A stretch of 64,000 nt of DNA from Puffinus mauretanicus (Eukaryota > Chordata > Aves > Procellariiformes > Procellariidae), in NCBI GenBank assembly GCA_023333565.1, contig JAJKFH010000154.1, positions 1 to 64,000 of the forward strand, read 5' to 3'. Positions within the stretch are counted from its first letter, which is position 1. Every line of letters starts with the position of its first letter. Positions 61,201-64,000 of the stretch are shown in pieces. The position numbers and the translations under genes were made by a program. The notes beneath the pieces are model-generated. The model was not told the origin of the DNA and ran no database searches. It was given only the letters and a program-made list of their open reading frames with translations.

Positions 61201-63927
61201 GATGATTACACCCCATGGGGATTAGGTAAGATTTATTTCGTTGTTATTTTCACTGGGTTTGACTGACCCATCACACAAAAACTATCGTAGAAGCTCAGCC
61301 CAGCAGGTAGGGTTAACATTTGTTATTGCTAGCAATCAAAACCACTCTCCTAGAGAAGCAGATCTTATCAAGTTGCTATTCCTTTAACTCACAACCTCCT
61401 GGGTCTGCCAGAACGGCTGTAGGAACGGTACCAACCTGAGGACAGCTCTGAAGAATTTTATCACTGTAAACCCCAGGCCACCCGATTCATCAGTTCCCGA
61501 CATCCCACGGTGCAGCTGTGGCACCTCATCCCTTGGCCATGCACTGACTCCTAGACGCCGTACCAACCCTGGCTGTACCACTACTAGGGTTACAATGACC
61601 TTTCAAATATGGATCAAAAGCCATAATTTTTACTAAGGTTTTACTAAAATCCTCGGTGTCAAACCAACCTATATTCATTGGGATTTTTATCAAGATTTCC
61701 TGCTTGCTGATACCAAAACACCTTTGGTCCTTAGAGCACAATCCAGCCCACCAAGCAAAGGTGTCACATCCCTGTGATGGCTCCTACCCAATTAGCAAAG
61801 CAAATTGCTTATTCCCCGCCAAATATAAACCACTCCTGTAACTGTTCTGCCAGCTCACAGAGCCGCTGACCAGCTGCCTTCTCCAGGCCCCAAGCCCTGG
61901 CCGCTTCTCCCACACAAACCCCTCTGGCACTCCCTGCTGTGCGGTCTGGTGCCGTGGCCCTGAGCGGTCCCCTTGCTCTGCAGAGACCCGTCACCACTCC
62001 TCGGGAAGCCACAAAGCCTGAACAAGTGGGTAGTGCAGCTCCCACCCTCACAGTCCCACCCTCGCCCAGCCTCAGAACAGCACCCATCACTGACGTGTCA
62101 CCTCTGCCAGTGGTGAAGATGAAAACTTCACTTTCAGATGAGAAAAAGAAAACCAGCAACAATCCAGGGAAAGCAAGTGAGCGATGAGGGCCAGGCGGAG
62201 ACTGACAGAGAATTCTGGATGGAGCTCAAGAAAGACAGCTGTGGTTTGCTACTAAGATATGTATTTAAACATCCTTCCAGAAAAAGATCCACTGTTGATC
62301 TCGCGTGCATGTACGTGGCATCAGCTGGAGTGCCCCAAGACAGAGCCCTTCCCACGACTCAGGAGGGCTGAATTTTCAGGCCTGACATCTGCAGCTGCGC
62401 ATGGCAGGTGAACGAGGAGGAACTACACTGAATTCAGGCAAGCTGCAGTAGAGCGGGAATGGTATAAAAAGGGCCAGGAGAAGGTCTAGTGTAAGGGGGG
62501 TTCACCTTCCTCAACCTCTTCTTCCTAGAAGACAGCAGGCAGAACAGAAGACAACACACATACTTTCCCTTCAAAGAATGGTGGCCGCTCATATTTCTGT
62601 TTGAGAGAGACATACCGCCTGCGCACGTTATACTTTATTCATTTGCTGCATTTTCTCTTTTTTATTCAATAAATTATACACGCTAGGCCTTTCCTAGACT
62701 GTAACGCAGCAGGGCTACCACTGGACAGGAAGCAACTGCCTCAAATCAAACAGTGAAAGACTCGAAGCAGCAGAGAAGAGAGAGCAGCTCTACAGCGGAA
62801 CGATGTGAAAACTAATGTAAGAGCTGAGAAATGAGTAGAAGATTGTGAGAAAACTTCTGAAAAGGAAAAAAAAAAGTGATAGAATGCCATGTTGAAGTTA
62901 CAGCAGCGCTCCCCAGGGCAGTCCACGCTGGTGGCCACGTGCAAGAGGCCAGCCCACAGGGATTGATGGGAATCAAAGCCCAGATGGGAACGCAGACACT
63001 GCTGTGCTGCTTTGGTGTCTCTTTTTGAGAGGAATGGCAGGGAGATGCCAGCTCGGATGAACGCAAGTGTTTTCCCAACACACCAGATGCCATCTCCTAA
63101 GCAGTCTGGCCAAATCCTCCCCCTGATTCCAGTGGGCTTTGGCTCAGGCCCTCGGTTGGTCCTTACGGAGCACCCCAAGGGGGGTGGCTCGCTGTACAGC
63201 CCTGTTTCTATCCTGCAGAAATGAGTTGTCAGCCCCAGAGTTACAGCACGTCTTTACGCACCGTCTGGTGAGCTCCTCTCGCAATCGCTTTGGTACCAAG
63301 GCCTTGTCCAGCTTTATCTCCATCACCAGGAACGTTCCTGCTTCAGCGTATTGCTGTGAAGATAAACACCGCACTCTCAATGTTGTGCTGTCTAGAGCCA
63401 TTACTGGCATGATGAAAGACTGAGCAAATAGCTACAGATCTTCAGCAAATCCTCTTCAAACTGCAGAGATACAACTTGTTTTATAACCTGCCCTCAGAAT
63501 GATTTACAGCAGCAAAATTCAGCTCAAGAAACCAGTCTAGGAAAAGGGAGAAAGCCCAGGTAATCAGTTTGCTTGCAGAATGAATATGCATTTTAGATGT
63601 TTTGAGGAAGAAGCTAAAATATGAAGGAACACTTCTAAATAAACACCTGATTATTTACAGAGACCTTTTAGCCCAATGCTAGACTGCCCTCCAGCTGGAC
63701 GTCACTGGAAGAACTCCAGGACAGCATTTACGTAAAACATTCCTTGTCCAACTCACTCTTGAAGAATTTAATTGCGTGAAAGGTGTGAGACACCGGCATA
63801 GTGATGGTCTAGCAGCCTTTCCTTCTCTTTGGAGATACCTAATTACCTGTCCATCAAGGCTGAGATATGTGGCATTTTCAGCTTCTGCAGTGGCATCTGA
63901 CAACTGGATTTTGGGCGCGTTGGACAT
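50728..63927 (-). CDS. CFAP70: CFAP70 (TTC18), cilia- and flagella-associated protein 70, C-terminal part
   Basis: Axonemal TPR protein; in mammals it localises to motile cilia and flagella near outer dynein arms and affects ciliary beating. Seventeen coding exons in the window join in phase to 1959 bases, giving the last 652 residues plus stop; the human protein is about 1120 residues, so the N-terminal half is right of position 64000. Conserved blocks matching remembered human CFAP70 are [131 protein letters not shown] and the C-terminus GFGNPAL. At least seven TPR-like helical pairs are present. A variable acidic linker (about [13 protein letters not shown] to EAAPE) separates two TPR groups. 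Whether this is the single-copy orthologue or a duplicate cannot be told from the window. Exon coordinates are in the block entries. Confidence 0.95.
60954..63261 (-). other. 2.3-kb CFAP70 intron
   Basis: This is the longest CFAP70 intron in the window. It holds short open frames on both strands (for example 61809-62162 minus and 61939-62187 plus) with no recognisable protein similarity or splice context. It also contains a TATA-like and poly(A)-like pair, listed separately. No mobile element was recognised. Confidence 0.6.
62463..62469 (+). promoter_or_regulatory. TATA-box-like motif inside the CFAP70 intron (plus strand)
   Basis: TATAAAA in the context ggtataaaaagggcc is a strong TATA match on the strand opposite to CFAP70. 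An AATAAA on the same strand follows at 62668-62673, about 200 bases downstream. No ORF of note lies between. It could be coincidence, or the remnant or promoter of a short antisense transcript. Confidence 0.25.
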
Positions 63928-64000
63928 CTATTGAAGAAAAAGAAAAGACGTCTCTTGTTTCAGACGCAGTAAACCTCACACCTTCGCAAATTCAGGATGT

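Larger units (their letters stand above)
58873..63927 (-). other. CFAP70: CFAP70 upstream exons in window (central conserved region)
   Basis: Coding exons: 63847-63927, 63262-63353, 60893-60953, 59657-59848 and 58873-59004. The first begins immediately after an acceptor (minus-strand polypyrimidine tract ending in AATAG) with an in-frame ATG. By comparison with human this is an internal exon, not the true start. The 2.3-kb intron 60954-63261 interrupts RRVKQMIPP between the two Arg codons. The pre-TPR region carries [19 protein letters not shown] and the highly conserved [10 protein letters not shown]. Confidence 0.93.

Noticed and set aside
61809..62162. 117-codon minus-strand open frame in the CFAP70 intron
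   Set aside because: Human CFAP70 joins the flanking exons directly with no extra sequence (RRVKQMIPP), and the frame has no suitable splice sites or similarity.

Overview
This is vertebrate nuclear DNA, almost certainly from a bird. The RHOT2 (Miro2) gene reconstructs to exactly 618 codons plus stop, and as far as I recall it is nearly identical to chicken Miro2. Introns are short, CpG-rich promoters are frequent and GC-rich minisatellites are common, as on avian microchromosomes. I found no prokaryotic features, tRNA or rRNA genes, CRISPR arrays or intact transposons.

Four protein-coding genes were found, all on the minus strand, so transcription runs from high to low coordinates. From right to left they are: (1) CFAP70, C-terminal 652 residues in 17 exons (50728-63927), with its N-terminal half beyond position 64000; (2) WDR90, apparently complete, 42 coding exons and 1836 residues (19757-50434); (3) RHOT2, complete, 19 coding exons and 618 residues (7584-19316); (4) RHBDL1, only the first three coding exons (354-3226), the catalytic membrane core lying left of position 1. 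Exon edges were read from GT-AG junctions, reading-frame phase and remembered human/chicken protein sequence. Exon lengths were checked by counting codons for all WDR90 and CFAP70 exons; RHOT2 was checked mainly by its total length.

The genes are tightly packed head to tail. About 70 bases separate the CFAP70 stop from a variant poly(A) signal, and the WDR90 start codon is under 300 bases from the CFAP70 stop. The WDR90 poly(A) signal is only 180 bases upstream of the RHOT2 start codon. RHOT2 has a long 3' UTR, followed by a gene-poor GC-rich gap and a large 39-bp minisatellite just upstream of the RHBDL1 CpG island.

Functionally, CFAP70 (axonemal, TPR) and WDR90 (centriole inner scaffold, POC16 family) are both ciliary/centriolar genes. 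RHOT2 is a mitochondrial outer-membrane GTPase and RHBDL1 a rhomboid-family membrane protein. WDR90-RHOT2-RHBDL1 matches the order on human 16p13.3. CFAP70 does not belong to that human block (it is on human chromosome 10), so the CFAP70-WDR90 junction is the most interesting positional feature. No wholly new coding system was found. The unexplained structure is mostly tandem and inverted repeats and one intronic TATA/poly(A) pair.
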